Of a DNA stretch of 20,894 nt, positions 1-7,290 are shown piece after piece. The notes beneath the pieces were generated by a model. The model was not told the DNA's origin. It saw only the letters and a program-made list of their open reading frames with translations, and made no database searches. The translations under genes and the position numbers were made by a program. Position 1 is the first letter of the stretch. Each line of letters opens with the position of its first letter. This stretch comes from JADGOV01 sp040002735. Lineage in GTDB: Bacteria > Actinomycetota > Actinomycetes > JADGOV01. Location of the stretch: contig JBDUDX010000104.1 of the NCBI GenBank assembly GCA_040002735.1, positions 1-20,894 of the forward strand, given 5' to 3'.

Positions 1-1323
1 TTCAAGGACTACATCGCGATGCCCAAGTTCAACATGTACCAATCGCTGCACACCACGGTGATCGGTCCGGAGGGCAAGCCGGTCGAGATCCAGATCCGGT
101 CACACGCCATGCACCAGCGGTCGGAGTACGGCATCGCGGCGCACTGGAAGTACAAGGAGATGACCACCTCCGCGAGCCAGCCGGCGCGGGTGAAGGGCAA
201 GCCGGACCCGAACGAGATGGCCTGGCTGCGTCAACTGCTGGACTGGCAGAAGGAGACGGTCGATCCCGGGGAGTTCCTCGACTCACTGCGCTTCGACCTG
301 CACGCCGCCGAGGTTTTCGTGTTCACCCCCAAGGGCGATGTGATGTCGTTGCCCACCGGTGCGACCCCGGTGGACTTCGCGTACGCGGTGCACACCGAAG
401 TCGGCCGGCGGTGTATCGGCGCCCGGGTCAACGGGCGGCTGGTACCGCTGGAGAGCACGCTGGACAACGGCGACGTCGTGGAGATCTTCACCTCCAAGGC
501 GGCGAACGCGGCGCCGAGCCGGGACTGGCTGACCTTCGTCAAGAGCCCCCGCGCCCGTACCAAGATCAAGCAGTACTTCGCCCGGGAGCGCCGGGAAGAC
601 GCCATCGAAGAGGGCAAGGACGCGATCAGCCGGGCGATGCGGAAGGCCGGGCTGCCATTGCAGCGCCTGTTCGCCGGCGAGGCGCTGGTCACGATCGCGA
701 AGGACCTGCACTACAACGACGTCTCCACCTTCTACGCCGCCGTCGGCGAGGGCCACGTCTCGGCGCAGACCGTGGTGTCCCGGCTGATGGCGTCCATGGG
801 CGGCCCCGAGGGCGCCGTGGAGGACCTGGCGGAGGTCACCGGCCCCACCCGTCACCGGTTACGGGCCGCCGGGGATCCGGGTGTGGTGGTGAAGAACGTC
901 GATGACGTCTGGGTGAAACTGGCCCGCTGCTGCACCCCGGTACCGGGTGATGAGATCACCGGCTTCGTCACCCGCGGGCACGGGGTTTCCGTGCATCGCC
1001 TGGACTGTACGAACGTGGACTCGCTGTCGACCAAGCAGGATCGCATGGTCGAGGTGGAGTGGGCCCCGTCCGCGGCGTCGGTATTCCTGGTCGCCATCGA
1101 GGTCGAGGCGTTGGACCGGAACCGGCTGCTCTCCGACGTGACCCGGGTGCTCTCCGACGCGCACGTCAACATTCTGTCGGCCTCGGTCACCACGAATCGG
1201 GACCGGGTCGCGTTGAGCAAGTTCACCTTCGAGATGGGCGACCCCAAGCATCTCGGACACCTGCTGCGCCAGGTACGGAATGTGGAAGGCGTCTACGACG
1301 CCTACCGCACCACCAGCTGCTGA
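1..1323 (+). CDS. relA: RelA/SpoT-type (p)ppGpp synthetase/hydrolase, C-terminal part (5' end outside window)
   Basis: This is the stringent-response enzyme that makes and degrades (p)ppGpp in the cytoplasm; 440 residues are visible. The frame is open from base 1, so the methionine codon at base 19 is internal and not the start. The first ~55 residues are the end of the synthetase domain (YQSLH, EIQIR, then GIAAHW). A TGS domain follows (VFVFTPKGD near residue 104, through about 165), then a helical region. A conserved-cysteine module (RCCTPVPGDE, near residue 310) and a C-terminal ACT domain (about residues 360-440, LLSDVTRVLSD) complete the usual regulatory half. The HD hydrolase domain and most of the synthetase lie upstream of the window. 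The stop is followed by a short repeat cluster and a convergent acetyltransferase gene. Family identity is certain. Whether the enzyme is bifunctional, as in most actinobacterial Rel proteins, cannot be seen here. Confidence 0.97.
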   Translation, partial: FKDYIAMPKFNMYQSLHTTVIGPEGKPVEIQIRSHAMHQRSEYGIAAHWKYKEMTTSASQPARVKGKPDPNEMAWLRQLLDWQKETVDPGEFLDSLRFDLHAAEVFVFTPKGDVMSLPTGATPVDFAYAVHTEVGRRCIGARVNGRLVPLESTLDNGDVVEIFTSKAANAAPSRDWLTFVKSPRARTKIKQYFARERREDAIEEGKDAISRAMRKAGLPLQRLFAGEALVTIAKDLHYNDVSTFYAAVGEGHVSAQTVVSRLMASMGGPEGAVEDLAEVTGPTRHRLRAAGDPGVVVKNVDDVWVKLARCCTPVPGDEITGFVTRGHGVSVHRLDCTNVDSLSTKQDRMVEVEWAPSAASVFLVAIEVEALDRNRLLSDVTRVLSDAHVNILSASVTTNRDRVALSKFTFEMGDPKHLGHLLRQVRNVEGVYDAYRTTSC

Positions 1324-1386
1324 GCATCACCCGCTGCTGACTTCCCCGTTGTTCAGCATCACCCGCTGCTCAGCATCGCCGGCTGC
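1323..1386. repeat. Three imperfect copies of a 15-16 bp direct repeat at the 3' end of relA
   Basis: AGCATCACCCGCTGCT occurs at 1323-1338 and again, identically, at 1355-1370. A third degenerate copy (AGCATCGCCGGCTGC) lies at 1372-1386. The copies begin 32 and 17 bases apart. TGCTGA (1335-1340) and TCAGCA (1353-1358) could also pair across a 12-base loop, giving a weak hairpin between the convergent relA and acetyltransferase genes. It lacks the strong stem and T-run of an intrinsic terminator. Confidence 0.7.
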
Positions 1387-1414
1387 GCTGTGGCAACGAG
1401 AGACACCGCTGGGG

Positions 1415-1978
1415 TCAGGAGGCGAGGCGGATCGTGGCCTGGGTGATCCCGCCGTCGGCCGGCCCCAGTTTGGCGTGATGCTGACGCAGAATGCGCAGAA
1501 TCCGGCTGTTGCCGCTCAGCACGGTCGCTTCCACGTTCCGTAGGCCCCGTTGATCCCCCATCTGCAGCAGCTGATCGAACAACATGCTGCCCAGGCCGAC
1601 GCCTTGGTAGTCATCGCGGACCACCAGTGCCGCCTCCGCATCGACCCGGCAGCCGACGAGTTGCGCGACTGCCGCGAGAGTCTCCTTGCCCGGCTTGCTT
1701 TCGGTTTCGGTGGCGACCAGGACGCAGTCGTACCGGCGAGCGGCCGCGGCCAGCCGTTCGGCGTCCAGCCGGTGCTTGGTGCTGCTGGCGGTGAGAAAGC
1801 GGGACCGGCGGCTCTCCGGTGAGAGCCGGGCGTAGAACTCCAACACCCCGTCGGCATCGCTGCGCCGGATGGGTCGTACGTTCACTGTCCGTCCGTCCCG
1901 CAGCCGTACCGGGTTGGCGAGAAACGGCTGCGGAATACGGTTTCGCGCGACCGGGGGCAGAAGCTGGCGTGCGCTCAT
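1415..1978 (-). CDS. GNAT-family N-acetyltransferase
   Basis: This is a 187-residue protein with a single GNAT fold; it would transfer an acyl group from acyl-CoA to an unidentified amine. The start of the fold is visible as VRLRDGRTVNVRPIRRSD (about residues 24-41). The pyrophosphate-binding motif is QGVGLG at 125-130, within the usual hydrophobic setting DDYQGVGLGSMLFDQLL. A conserved asparagine lies downstream in VLSGNSRIL. The ATG has a clear ribosome-binding site: GGGAGG followed by a short spacer, on the minus strand just above 1978. It is 125 bp downstream of the MFS exporter gene on the same strand and convergent with relA. The substrate cannot be predicted; neither neighbour suggests one, so a role in polysaccharide acetylation would be speculation. 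Confidence 0.88.
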   Translation of the reverse strand: MSARQLLPPVARNRIPQPFLANPVRLRDGRTVNVRPIRRSDADGVLEFYARLSPESRRSRFLTASSTKHRLDAERLAAAARRYDCVLVATETESKPGKETLAAVAQLVGCRVDAEAALVVRDDYQGVGLGSMLFDQLLQMGDQRGLRNVEATVLSGNSRILRILRQHHAKLGPADGGITQATIRLAS

Positions 1979-2103
1979 GCTTCCTCCCGCGCGGTGGAAA
2001 AGGTCCTACGTTCTGTCTACCCAGTCCGCGTTTCCGGCGCGCGGCAACTCGGCGTGAGGTCCGACACACGCGATCGCCGTATAGCCGGAATAGGTGCCCC
2101 TTA

Positions 2104-3336
2104 CTACGCCGCATCCACGGCTAACGAAGCGGAGCCGTCGTAGCGGGTGAGTGTCCGGGTGGAGTACGGCAGCAAACCGGCGGAGCAGGCGAGTACGCCG
2201 AGCAGGCCACCACCGAGAAGTACTGGCACCGCGCCGAACGCTCCGGCGGCCGGCCCGGCCAGCAGGTATCCGGCCGGGAGCAACGCGAGGGAACCCATCC
2301 AGTCCCAGGCCGACACCCGGGACAGCAGATGCGGCGGAATCCGTTGCGCCAGTGCGGTTTCCCACCACACCGCGAATATCCCGATGCCCCCTCCGGCGGC
2401 TGCCATCACCGGATACAGCACCGGCAGCGGCGGGCCGACGGCGTACAGCGCAATCGCACCCGGCCACGGTACGGCGGCGGACATGCCGGCGAGCATCGGC
2501 CGTCGGGGTTTCCAACGTGAGCCGATAATCGCGCCAGAGACGGTTCCGATACCCCACGCGGCGTTGGCAAAGCCGAACACGGCGTCGGTGCCGTACACAT
2601 CTCGGGACACCGCCGCGCCGAGCACGAAGAACGGCGCGAGCGCGAACAGCAGCGCTGCGGAGAAGGCCGAGATGGTGCCCCAGATCCACGGCCGAGCCCG
2701 GACCGCCCCCCAGCCGTCGCGGAGTTCACCGAACACGGTGCTGCGGGTGCCGGCTGGGCCACGGGGTCGGGGCCGAACCCGAGTCAGCAGCGCAGCGGAG
2801 ACCAGGAACGTCACGGCGTCCAGGCCGAAGGCGGCCGCCCCGCCAACTCCGAGCACCAGCAGGGTGGCCAACGCGGGGCTGGCGAAGGAGGCGAGTTCAC
2901 TACTGACCCCACCGAGCGCCTGGGCCGCCTGGATGTCTTCCTCGGGAACGGTTTGTGGTACCAGCCCGGTGTAGGCCGGCCGGAAGAACGCTTCCGCCAC
3001 GCCGAAGGCCAGGCCGATGACGACCATGTGCCACACCCGAACGGTGTTGGTCGCGATCAGCACTGCGAGCGTGCCGTGCAGCACCGCCCGGGTCAGGTCG
3101 GTGACCACCATGACGATCTGCCGCGGCAGCCGGTCAGCAATTACTCCGCCGATCAGGATGAGGGCGACCATCGGGAGGGCGTACGCGGCCAACACCAAAC
3201 CGACGTCGCTGGGCTTTCCGGTGAGCCGGGTGACGTAGAGGCCGACCGCGACGATGACCAGAGCGTCGCCGAGTACGCTGATCGACTGGCTCAGCCAGAG
3301 CAGGCGGAAGTTCCGCGAGTGCAGCGCTGAGATCAC
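2104..3336 (-). CDS. Major facilitator superfamily exporter (MFS_3 / EntS-like)
   Basis: This 410-residue integral membrane protein has the hydrophobic periodicity of 10-12 transmembrane helices. The N-terminus, NFRLLWLSQSISVLGD (residues 9-24), is typical of the MFS_3 group that includes enterobactin exporter EntS and macrolide efflux proteins. The MFS motif A is readable between helices 2 and 3 as GGVIADRLPR (63-72). It probably exports a small molecule by proton antiport; the substrate is unknown. The start is GTG at 3336, and I see no Shine-Dalgarno sequence before it. A TACCGT hexamer ends 6 nt before the GTG, so the mRNA may be leaderless. The gene is divergent from the small lipoprotein gene (90 bp gap). 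The GNAT gene follows 125 bp downstream. Confidence 0.9.
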   Translation of the reverse strand: MISALHSRNFRLLWLSQSISVLGDALVIVAVGLYVTRLTGKPSDVGLVLAAYALPMVALILIGGVIADRLPRQIVMVVTDLTRAVLHGTLAVLIATNTVRVWHMVVIGLAFGVAEAFFRPAYTGLVPQTVPEEDIQAAQALGGVSSELASFASPALATLLVLGVGGAAAFGLDAVTFLVSAALLTRVRPRPRGPAGTRSTVFGELRDGWGAVRARPWIWGTISAFSAALLFALAPFFVLGAAVSRDVYGTDAVFGFANAAWGIGTVSGAIIGSRWKPRRPMLAGMSAAVPWPGAIALYAVGPPLPVLYPVMAAAGGGIGIFAVWWETALAQRIPPHLLSRVSAWDWMGSLALLPAGYLLAGPAAGAFGAVPVLLGGGLLGVLACSAGLLPYSTRTLTRYDGSASLAVDAA

Positions 3337-3342
3337 TAAGTC

Positions 3343-3348
3343 ACGGTA
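3343..3348 (-). promoter_or_regulatory. Candidate -10 element for a leaderless MFS mRNA
   Basis: On the minus strand TACCGT fits the actinobacterial TANNNT -10 pattern. It is separated by 6 nt (GACTTA) from the GTG start at 3336, which would place the transcription start at or next to the start codon. The absence of a ribosome-binding site agrees with this. No convincing -35 was found, so this remains an inference. Confidence 0.35.
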
Positions 3349-3426
3349 ACCCGGCTGTCATCTGGTTTTCGGCCCGTCGCCGGCTGGGTTTCCGGTCGAT
3401 CTACGCCAGGTAAGAGGAGCTGGAAG

Positions 3427-3717
3427 ATGCGTCGAGGCTGGCCGATTGCCATTCCCCTGCTCGCATTGAGTGCCGGAAGTGCGGGCTGCGGCTCGGATGT
3501 GGGGGTGCTCGTTCTGCAGAACGGCAGCAAGTACATCCTCCGCGGCGAAACGGATGTCCGCTTCGCCGGCGGGCCGACGCTGGCACCCCCCACCGCAGAC
3601 CCGGTCGGGTCCCGCTGGCTCGCCGGCACCTACCGGCCCGCAGTCGAGCGATTTAACCGGTACCAGCAAACGGTGGAGCGGTATCCCAGCCCGGCCGCCG
3701 CTGCGCCATCGGGGTGA
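3427..3717 (+). CDS. Small predicted lipoprotein of unknown function
   Basis: This 96-residue protein matches no family I recognise. It opens with two arginines and a hydrophobic stretch (WPIAIPLLALSAG) ending in SAGC, which puts a lipobox cysteine at residue 21. It is therefore probably lipid-anchored on the outer face of the membrane. The mature part is about 75 residues, with a beta-like segment (VGVLVLQNGSKYILRGETDV) followed by a proline/alanine-rich tail. The start is well supported: GAGGAG at 3414-3419 lies 7 nt before the ATG. It is divergent from the MFS gene and 71 bp upstream of the secreted protein gene on the same strand, so the two could be co-transcribed. Real gene likely; function unknown. 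Confidence 0.65.
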   Translation: MRRGWPIAIPLLALSAGSAGCGSDVGVLVLQNGSKYILRGETDVRFAGGPTLAPPTADPVGSRWLAGTYRPAVERFNRYQQTVERYPSPAAAAPSG

Positions 3718-3788
3718 ACATGCACCGTCGACGGTGAAGTGGCGGGCAACTTCCGACGACCTTGCACGTAACCCGCCGGAGAGAAGCC

Positions 3789-4994
3789 GTGTCCCTGGTT
3801 CGCAATGCCTGCATCGCCACTGCTACTGCAGCTTTGGCGGCTACGGCTTCCATCACGGCCGCGGACTCGTCCACGGTTGCGCTACCGCAGACCGCCTCGG
3901 TGTCGCCGAGCATTGCAGTCAGTGCATTCGCCGACGGCCGAAGCGCCGGACCGCTGCAGAGCCGCACGCTTCGCGGCGCCGAGTACGTTCGGGTCAACGC
4001 GCCCACCGGTACGCGTCGGGCTGCCGCTCCGGTGCGGAATGCGAACCTACGGCCGGGGGCTCATCAAATCACCGCCCGGGTGGCCAGCGACAGGACGGTG
4101 CACGTGATCCACGCCAACTTCGTCGTCGCCGCGTCCGTCGGGTTCAGCCCGGCCGGCGGCCGGCCTTACGCGCGCACCAGCGCCTGGAACATTCCCATCC
4201 CGGCCGCGCCGGTGCTCGACCCGTCCAGCAGCGCCATGGTGCGCCACCTCAGTACCCGTCCGGCAGTGGCGGACCTGTACGAGTTCGGCTTTCCGGGGTA
4301 CAACGCGGACGCCAGCACGCCGCACTACGCGGTGAATTGCATCAAGCCGTGGGGCATCTGCGGTCTGGAACGGCGACCCGTACCCATTCCGGCCGGGGCA
4401 GTGCCGAGTCCGGGCAGCGATGGCGCGATGGTCGTCATCGACTGGTCCTCTCGGCTGGCGTTCGACTTCTGGCAGGCCAGGCGTACCGCCGGTGGCGGCT
4501 GGACCGCGTCGTGGGGAACGGTGAGCAGCATCGACGGCGACGGGCGTACCGATGGCGCGACCGGTCCGGCACTTCCGGTGCTTGGTGGGCTGATCCGAAC
4601 GGCGGAGATCGAACGCGGTCACATCGACCACGCCGTCGCGTTCTCCACCGACAACGCCTGCCAGACGGTGTTCCGCTTCCCGGCCCGCAAGACCGACGGA
4701 TACTCCAGCGCCGCCGACTGCATCCCGGAGGGCTCGCGGGTGCAGCTGAATCCCCGCATCGACCTCGCCGGCGTTCCCGGCATCACCCGGGCGGAGCTCG
4801 CGGTCGGGCGGGCGTTGCAGATCCACGGTGCCTACGTACGGGACAACGGCGGCGCGACGATGGCGTTCGGCTTCGAGTCCCCGACCGTGCGGCCCGATCC
4901 GTATCCGGCCGCCGGATTGCCCTGGGACTACGCCGCGATGCCGCACATTCCCTGGTCGCAGCTACGGGTGCTCCGTCAGTGGGACGGGCGCTGA
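3789..4994 (+). CDS. Secreted four-cysteine protein of unknown function, next to exopolysaccharide genes
   Basis: This is a 401-residue secreted protein. I chose GTG at 3789 because GGAGAG lies just upstream and the translation then opens with a signal peptide (hydrophobic stretch of about residues 6-26, then ADSS). A TTG at 3762 in the same frame is less likely. After a low-complexity linker the main domain starts near residue 130 with SAWNIPIPAAPVLDP. Further blocks are DGAMVVID (about 211), FDFWQARR, IDHAVAFSTDNAC (about 279) and RVQLNPRIDL. Four cysteines remain after the signal peptide (in CIKPWGIC, DNACQ and ADCIPE), enough for two disulfides. From memory, similar proteins occur as uncharacterised secreted proteins in other Actinomycetota. 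Position suggests a role in binding or processing the polysaccharide, but I see no catalytic signature I can name. Its 3' end overlaps the convergent glycosyltransferase gene by 19 bp. Confidence 0.8.
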   Translation: MSLVRNACIATATAALAATASITAADSSTVALPQTASVSPSIAVSAFADGRSAGPLQSRTLRGAEYVRVNAPTGTRRAAAPVRNANLRPGAHQITARVASDRTVHVIHANFVVAASVGFSPAGGRPYARTSAWNIPIPAAPVLDPSSSAMVRHLSTRPAVADLYEFGFPGYNADASTPHYAVNCIKPWGICGLERRPVPIPAGAVPSPGSDGAMVVIDWSSRLAFDFWQARRTAGGGWTASWGTVSSIDGDGRTDGATGPALPVLGGLIRTAEIERGHIDHAVAFSTDNACQTVFRFPARKTDGYSSAADCIPEGSRVQLNPRIDLAGVPGITRAELAVGRALQIHGAYVRDNGGATMAFGFESPTVRPDPYPAAGLPWDYAAMPHIPWSQLRVLRQWDGR

Positions 4995-6106
4995 GCTTTC
5001 CGATATACCGCGGACAACCGTCGCGCCCAGGTCTCCATCCCGAAGAGCTGCTCGGCGCGCAGCCGGGCGGCGACACCGAACGCCGACCGGCGCTGCGGGT
5101 CGGCGAGCAGTGTGCTGACCGCGCCGGCCAGCGCATCGGGGTCCCGGGGCGGCACCAATAGCCCGGTCTCGCCGTCGAGGACTACCTCGGCCACGCCGCC
5201 GACCGACGTGGCGACCACCGGGCGACCGCAGGCCGCCGCCTCCAGCAGAACCGTCGGCAGGGCTTCGGACTCACTCGGCAGCAGTGCCAGCGTGGAACCC
5301 CGCAGCACATCCGCCACATCGGTCCGCATCCCGGCGAAGGCGACCCGGTCCACCAGACCTGCGGCCTCGACCTGCCGGCGCAGCGCAGGTTCCTGGTCGC
5401 CACTACCGACGAAGAGCAGGCGCGCCTGCGGTGCCCCGCGGAGCACCCGCGGCCACGCGGTCACGGCGCTGGCGTGTCCCTTGCCGGGCCGCAGCGCTGC
5501 GACCAGGGTGACCACCGGCACGCCGGGCGGAATGCCGAGCTCCGGCGGCAGGGCGGACGTGCCGGTGCGAAAAGCAGACAGGTCCACACCGTTGGGTACC
5601 ACGGTCCAGTTCGCGTGCTGCCGGTATCGCCGGGCGTAGCTGTCGAGGGAGGCCTGGGAGACGAAGACCACGGCGCGTCCCCGCCCCGCCGCGGTCACCG
5701 CGATTCGTTCCTTGAGTGCTTCCCGCGGTGGCAAGGATGCTGCCAGCTGATGAAACGAGGTGACCACCGGCCGGCCGGTCCCCCAACTGGCCGGGGCGGC
5801 GAGGGTCGCGGCGTACTCCAGGTGTGCGTGCACGAGATCGCAGCCGGAGTTCCGGATGGCGGCCCGTACTGCCGGTATCGCTCGCGGATGCAGCAGCTTG
5901 GGGACGTCCAGGAAGCGGACCGGCACACCGGCCGCTGACAGTACCGGCACCATGCTCGCGGTCGGTCCGACCGCGGGCGCCAGGCAGGCTACCTGGATGG
6001 TGAAGCCGGCGGCCGGTGCTGCCCGGGCCAGAGTGATCAGTACGTTCTCGGCACCGCCGAGCCGCAGCGAGTCGACCAGGGTCAGCACCCGCAAGGGGCG
6101 GGTCAC
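4976..6106 (-). CDS. GT4-type glycosyltransferase (third gene of minus-strand operon)
   Basis: This is a 376-residue cytoplasmic GT-B glycosyltransferase expected to add a sugar from a nucleotide-sugar donor to a lipid-linked intermediate. The N-terminal Rossmann half opens with RVLTLVDSLRLGGAEN, and the LVHAHLEYA region is also typical. The donor-binding half contains VVPNGVDLSAF, LRPGKGH and the EX7E motif (EALPTVLLE, about residues 277-285), followed by GRPVVATSVGGVAEVV. The start is GTG at 6106, inside a GTGA overlap with the stop of the preceding gene (6103-6106), so translation is probably coupled. A longer frame reaching 6163 would overlap the previous gene further and is not preferred. 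Its 3' end overlaps the convergent secreted protein gene by 19 bp (4976-4994). Donor and acceptor are not predictable. Confidence 0.93.
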   Translation of the reverse strand: MTRPLRVLTLVDSLRLGGAENVLITLARAAPAAGFTIQVACLAPAVGPTASMVPVLSAAGVPVRFLDVPKLLHPRAIPAVRAAIRNSGCDLVHAHLEYAATLAAPASWGTGRPVVTSFHQLAASLPPREALKERIAVTAAGRGRAVVFVSQASLDSYARRYRQHANWTVVPNGVDLSAFRTGTSALPPELGIPPGVPVVTLVAALRPGKGHASAVTAWPRVLRGAPQARLLFVGSGDQEPALRRQVEAAGLVDRVAFAGMRTDVADVLRGSTLALLPSESEALPTVLLEAAACGRPVVATSVGGVAEVVLDGETGLLVPPRDPDALAGAVSTLLADPQRRSAFGVAARLRAEQLFGMETWARRLSAVYRKAQRPSH

Positions 6107-7290
6107 GGCGCCCGCTGCAGATCGTCGTAGACCGCCGCGATTTGCCCGGCCACCTGTGGCCACGTCGCTTCGGCGGCAAGCCGGTCCCGACCGGCGGCCC
6201 CCATCCGGTCCGCAGCCGCCGGGTCGTTGAGCATCCGGACCAGCGCGTCGGCGAGGGCACGGGGGTCCGCCGGCGGTACCACCAGCCCGGTCCGGTCGTG
6301 GGCGACCGCGGCCGCCAGGTCCCCGACATCGGTGGTCACCACCGGCCGGCCGGCGGAGTGCGCGAGATGGACGACGCCGCTCTGATTCGCGATCAGGTAC
6401 GGCGTGACCAGTACCCGGGCGCCGGCGATGAGAACCGCGACCGCCTCCGTCGATACGTAGCCGAGTCGCAGGTCAAACCCGCCAAGCTCCGCACTGCGAC
6501 GGCGCAGCGCCTCGATGTCGACGTCGACCGGTGCGCCGGCGATCACCAACTCGGCATCGGGGGACTGCTCGCGGACCAGCGGCCAGGCGTCCAGCAGCAG
6601 GTCCACTCCCTTGTACCGGGCGATCGTGCCGAAAAGCAGGACGCGGGGCGGAGCCGAGGACGGCGCCGATGACGGCGCGGCCAGCAGCGCGTCCGCTCCG
6701 CCGTGCGGAATGACTTCAACCCGCCGCACGTGCGGGAAGGCGGCGAGCAGGTCTGCCCGGGAGTTTTTGCCGAGTACGAACACGACGTCCATCCGGCCGT
6801 AGGCGGCGGTCAGCGCCCGGTTCAGAAGCCAGCCGGTCTTGCGCAGCCCGCCGCCGGTGCGCTGCTCGGCGAGGGGTCGTGGAGTGTGTGCCACCGATCC
6901 GAACAGCACCCCCGGCAGTCGCCGGGACAGGATCGCGATGGCACCGCCGTCGAGCGCGAACCGCCATTCGGAGAACTGCACGATGTCCGGACGGGTACGC
7001 CGCAGATGGCGTTCCGTGCGGCGCCAGGCGTCGACGTATCGGAAAGCCCGCCACGCCCGGCGCGGTTTGCGCAGCCAGCGGGACTCCACGCCGGCCGGCT
7101 GCGGATGCCAGGTGGGCAGGATCGGTACCAGCCGCACCCCCGCCGTCCGCGGGGACAGCTCCGGATTTCGGCCGGTGATCAGTTCCACGTCATACCCGAC
7201 CTCGGCCAGCCCGTCGGCGAGTTGCAGCGCGAACTGGAACAGTCCGCCGGACGGGCTGAACTCGACCAGGGTCAGGCGGGGACGGCGCAT
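6103..7290 (-). CDS. GT4-type glycosyltransferase (second gene of minus-strand operon)
   Basis: This 395-residue GT-B glycosyltransferase starts at the ATG at 7290 (RRPRLTLVEFSPSGGLFQFA). A frame extending upstream to 7665 exists, but that portion is arginine-rich, antisense-like translation of the neighbouring gene and is rejected. The N-terminal half has the G-G loop near residue 15. The C-terminal half has RVEVIPHGG, FGTIARYKGVDLLLDAW and ANQSGVVHLAHSAGRPVVTTDVG, the form of the donor-site motif in the subfamily with SGV in place of a textbook EX7E. The start overlaps the end of the upstream glycosyltransferase gene by 19 bp, and the stop forms a GTGA overlap with the next. It presumably adds one sugar of the repeat unit; linkage is unknown. 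Confidence 0.93.
   Translation of the reverse strand: MRRPRLTLVEFSPSGGLFQFALQLADGLAEVGYDVELITGRNPELSPRTAGVRLVPILPTWHPQPAGVESRWLRKPRRAWRAFRYVDAWRRTERHLRRTRPDIVQFSEWRFALDGGAIAILSRRLPGVLFGSVAHTPRPLAEQRTGGGLRKTGWLLNRALTAAYGRMDVVFVLGKNSRADLLAAFPHVRRVEVIPHGGADALLAAPSSAPSSAPPRVLLFGTIARYKGVDLLLDAWPLVREQSPDAELVIAGAPVDVDIEALRRRSAELGGFDLRLGYVSTEAVAVLIAGARVLVTPYLIANQSGVVHLAHSAGRPVVTTDVGDLAAAVAHDRTGLVVPPADPRALADALVRMLNDPAAADRMGAAGRDRLAAEATWPQVAGQIAAVYDDLQRAP

Noticed and set aside
2147..2974. 275-residue plus-strand open frame over the MFS gene
   Set aside because: Ser/Pro/Ala-rich antisense frame; the minus strand encodes a clear MFS protein with motif A.
3470..5161. 563-residue open frame on the plus strand across the lipoprotein and secreted protein genes
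   Set aside because: Arg/Gly/Ser-rich shadow translation. The other plus-strand frames contain a lipobox, a signal peptide, ribosome-binding sites and coherent domain sequence.
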